Positions 6,023 through 7,907 of a DNA stretch of 7,907 nucleotides are shown one piece after another. The stretch comes from Thermoplasmata archaeon. Its GTDB lineage: Archaea > Thermoplasmatota > Thermoplasmata > UBA184. Position 1 is the stretch's first letter, and each line of letters begins with the position of its first letter. A program made the position numbers and the translations under genes. The notes beneath the pieces are model-generated. The model was not told where the DNA came from, did not search any database, and saw only the letters and a list, made by a program, of their open reading frames with translations. The stretch is from positions 1 through 7,907 of the forward strand of contig JASHYU010000047.1 in the NCBI GenBank assembly GCA_030042855.1. Reading direction: 5' to 3'.

Positions 6023-6039
6023 GAGACCGCCACGGTCTC
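6023..6039. promoter_or_regulatory. 17-bp operator-like palindrome upstream of the MDR gene
   Basis: GAGACCG (6023-6029) and CGGTCTC (6033-6039) form a perfect 7-bp inverted repeat with a 3-nt spacer, ending 16 nt from the MDR start codon. It lies between the putative TATA box (6040-6047) and the expected start of transcription near 6017, the place where an archaeal repressor would block initiation. No regulator gene is adjacent to the MDR gene. Confidence 0.45.
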
Positions 6040-6047
6040 ATTAGAAG
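6040..6047 (-). promoter_or_regulatory. TATA-like box of the MDR gene
   Basis: On the minus strand the patch reads TCTAATGA and is the only A+T-rich stretch near the gene. It would place transcription near 6017, about 10 nt before ATG 6007, consistent with a very short leader. No SD is visible. Confidence 0.4.
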
Positions 6048-6144
6048 TCACCCCCTCCCGGGGAGCGTCCTCTCCCACGGAGCGAGCCGCCCCCGCCGTT
6101 CGCCGTCGCGAGCCCGTTCGGGTGCGCGGAACGGCCAGGGGGCG

Positions 6145-6170
6145 CGACTTCCGCGCAGTCGTGATATACC
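6145..6170 (+). promoter_or_regulatory. promoter region of the GT-C-like gene: GATATACC box with a flanking inverted repeat
   Basis: GATATACC (6163-6170) matches the box at 1314-1321 exactly. Transcription would begin near 6193, leaving a leader of 17-29 nt. Directly upstream, CGACT (6145-6149) and AGTCG (6157-6161) form a short inverted repeat that could be a regulator site; its 5-bp arms are weak evidence. The rest of the 202-nt divergent gap holds the MDR promoter and nothing else recognised. Confidence 0.45.
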
Positions 6171-6209
6171 GCCGATACCGCTGAGCGTCGGCCCGGGTCC
6201 GGGGCCGGA

Positions 6210-7667
6210 ATGGATGGCGCGATGAGCGTTCGGCCGGGGGGCCCGAAGCTCGATCGGGCGTCGCGGATCGCCCGGTTCGTCGCGGCCTGGCTGGCGGCGG
6301 CGCTCCCGGCGTTCCTGATCATCACGCTGCTCTGGCTCTACTTCGGCCGCTCGATGCCGTACGCGTTCCTCGCGGTCGGCGCGTTCGCCCTCGCGTTCCC
6401 GGTCATCGTCCGCCGTCTCGAGGTCCCGCGGACGACGGACTTCGTCTACTTCCTCCTCGTCGCGGGACTCGCGTTCGGGGTCCTCTCCATCCTGACGGGG
6501 TGGGGGAACGGTCTCACCGACGAGCCGTACACGACGCCCCGGTTCGCCGGCTTCCTCCTCTCGGGCCACGACCCGTACACGGAGCAGCTGGTGTTCACGT
6601 ACCAGCAGTATGGCCAGACGCTCTCGTCCCGGTCGTACTACCTCTACCTCCCGCTCTTGATGTTCCTGCAGATCCCCGGCGTGAGCTACAAGTGGTTCGC
6701 GCTCGGCTGCTGGGCGCTGATGGTCTTCCTCGCCCGTCGGCGGTTCGACACGGCGATCCTGCTCGCCCAGCCGTACGTCCTCCTGATCGCGGCGAGCGGA
6801 TACAACGACCTCGTCGTGCTCCTCTTGCTCACGCTGGGGTTCGTGGGCATCGGCGGGCGGCGGCAGAAATGGGCCGAGTACCTCTCGCTCGGGTGCAAGC
6901 AGTTCGCCAACCTGTTCGTGTTCGTCTACTACCTGCTTCGCCGGCGCTGGGTCGACTCCGCGATCACGCTGGCGGTGAGCGCCGCGTTCATCCTCCCGTT
7001 CGTCGCGTGGGGCGGGACCGTCGTCCTCTGCCGGGCCGTCTTCGCGGACCGCCTCCTCAGCTGCCCGAGCGGCGGCAGCGCCGCCCTGCTGCTCAACTAT
7101 CCGGTCTGGCTCGTCTGGGTCGTCGCCGTGTTCTACGTTCCGCTGCTCGTCGCGCTCCGCACCGGGTCGGCCCGGCCCGCGGTCGCGGCCCGTCTCGCGT
7201 CGTGGCGGATCGACCCCCGGCGGATCGCCCGCCTCCCCGCCCTCGCGATCGTGTCGGCCTCCGCCGTAGCGATGGGCCTCGCGGTCTTCACCGTCGCCTC
7301 GGTCGCGTTCGGCTCCGGTCGGGTCGCATCGATCGGGGCCGGCGCGATCGCCTCGGTCGCGCTCGTCGCGTGGAGCCTCGCCTGGAACGGCCCCTGGCGA
7401 CCCGTCCGTCGGACCGGGGCGGCGGGGACCTCCCCGCGATCGCGCGTGCTGGCCTCGCAGGGCCTCGCCGCCGCGGGGGCGCTCGTCGCGATGACCCTAT
7501 GGATCGCGAGCGGGGGCCCGGGGCTGACGGGGGTCGCCGTCGGCCTTTCCCTCGGAGCCGTCGCGGGCGCCGGCGCCGTCTGGCGCTGGGATCTCCTCGA
7601 CGACCTACCGCCGGACCCGGCCGGTTCGGCGGTCGCGAACCCCCCGGCTCGGTCGCCCGGGAGCTGA
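6210..7667 (+). CDS. polytopic membrane protein, GT-C glycosyltransferase-like
   Basis: A 485-residue protein (481 if it starts at ATG 6222; neither start has a strong SD). About 13 hydrophobic segments: roughly 24-46, 50-68, 78-97, 143-156, 161-175, 183-197, 199-214, 225-243, 250-267, 297-316, 343-366, 373-392 and 414-457 (the last probably two helices). The first large loop holds D104-E105 in GLTDEPYTTPRFAGFLLSG, then HDPYTEQLVFTYQQYGQTL and YYLYLPLLMFLQIPG. An acidic pair in the first outer loop, a G-x-DPY motif and YLPLL are typical of GT-C enzymes such as the GT87/DUF2029 group, which move sugars from polyprenyl-phosphate donors outside the membrane. LSLGCKQFANLFVFVYYLLRRRW fits the same group. 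Residues 330-485 are Ala/Val-rich helices with basic linkers and lack clear motifs. The family assignment is from motif memory; the acceptor is unknown. Confidence 0.7.
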   Translation: MDGAMSVRPGGPKLDRASRIARFVAAWLAAALPAFLIITLLWLYFGRSMPYAFLAVGAFALAFPVIVRRLEVPRTTDFVYFLLVAGLAFGVLSILTGWGNGLTDEPYTTPRFAGFLLSGHDPYTEQLVFTYQQYGQTLSSRSYYLYLPLLMFLQIPGVSYKWFALGCWALMVFLARRRFDTAILLAQPYVLLIAASGYNDLVVLLLLTLGFVGIGGRRQKWAEYLSLGCKQFANLFVFVYYLLRRRWVDSAITLAVSAAFILPFVAWGGTVVLCRAVFADRLLSCPSGGSAALLLNYPVWLVWVVAVFYVPLLVALRTGSARPAVAARLASWRIDPRRIARLPALAIVSASAVAMGLAVFTVASVAFGSGRVASIGAGAIASVALVAWSLAWNGPWRPVRRTGAAGTSPRSRVLASQGLAAAGALVAMTLWIASGGPGLTGVAVGLSLGAVAGAGAVWRWDLLDDLPPDPAGSAVANPPARSPGS

Positions 7668-7674
7668 CCGGTCG

Positions 7675-7907
7675 ATGTCGGGGGCCGGCTACGCGGCGTC
7701 GATCGTCCTCCTGGCGGCGAGCGTCGCGCTGAACACGCTCGTCCTGGGCTACCGCTCGCCCCGGATGCCCGGGGTCCGAGCACGGTTGGATTCCTGGCAA
7801 CGTCGCGTGACCGGACGGCCGGACTGGACCTGGCTTGGGCTCGAGCATCTCCTGATCCCGCTCGCCGTGGTCGGAGCCCTCAACGTCGCCTGGCAGGTCG
7901 GGACGCT
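7675..7907 (+). CDS. membrane protein of unknown function, 3'-truncated by the window edge
   Basis: ATG 7675 opens a frame of 77 complete codons without a stop up to the window end, beginning MSGAGYAASIVLLAA. It has a TM-like segment at about residues 5-24, a basic Arg/Trp-containing stretch (RSPRMPGVRARLDSWQRR), and the start of a second hydrophobic segment from about residue 60 (GLEHLLIPLAVVGALNVAW). It starts 7 nt after the stop of the GT-C-like gene, with GGGAG (7659-7663) about 11 nt before the ATG, so the two are probably co-transcribed. No family was recognised from this fragment. Confidence 0.65.
   Translation, partial: MSGAGYAASIVLLAASVALNTLVLGYRSPRMPGVRARLDSWQRRVTGRPDWTWLGLEHLLIPLAVVGALNVAWQVGT

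Noticed and set aside
7133..7848. Minus-strand open frames of 186-216 codons beneath the GT-C-like gene.
   Set aside because: Arg/Pro/Ser-rich antisense translation of a well-supported membrane-protein gene, with no domain, promoter or SD.

Overview
The window is about 70% G+C and most likely comes from a high-GC archaeon, plausibly a Thermoplasmatota-type lineage. The support is indirect. There are DUF981-like and DUF835-like proteins (both mainly archaeal families), TATA-like AT-rich boxes in a GC-rich background, two genes whose start codon lies about 26-29 nt downstream of such a box (leaderless transcripts), and two starts with strong Shine-Dalgarno sequences. No rRNA, tRNA, CRISPR array, transposase or other mobile element was seen. 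The taxonomic placement is inference.

Left part (1-3519, all + strand): the 3' part of a PAS-PAS-HisKA-HATPase histidine kinase is followed by a G+C hairpin. Next come a promoter-like GATATACC box, a possible 30-codon small ORF with a good SD, and a six-TM DUF981-like membrane protein that ends at a strong hairpin. Then a response regulator follows from its own leaderless-type promoter. Its architecture is unusual: an NtrC-like receiver, a DUF835-like middle domain and an ArsR-type winged helix. Kinase and regulator look like a two-component pair with the membrane protein lying between them.

Middle part (3520-5041): an unrecognised gene on the minus strand converges on the regulator. It diverges from a + strand Nudix-fold protein whose Nudix box has lost its metal-binding glutamates. 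The divergent promoter contains a short palindrome, ACCCTAAGGGT. A G+C hairpin lies between the Nudix gene and the next, convergent gene.

Right part (5042-7907): a zinc-independent quinone-oxidoreductase-like MDR enzyme on the minus strand has a 17-bp operator-like palindrome between its putative TATA box and its start. Divergent from it is a polytopic, GT-C-glycosyltransferase-like membrane protein. A second membrane protein starts 7 nt after that gene's stop and is cut off by the window end. The right half looks like ordinary chromosomal genes with separate promoters rather than one pathway operon.
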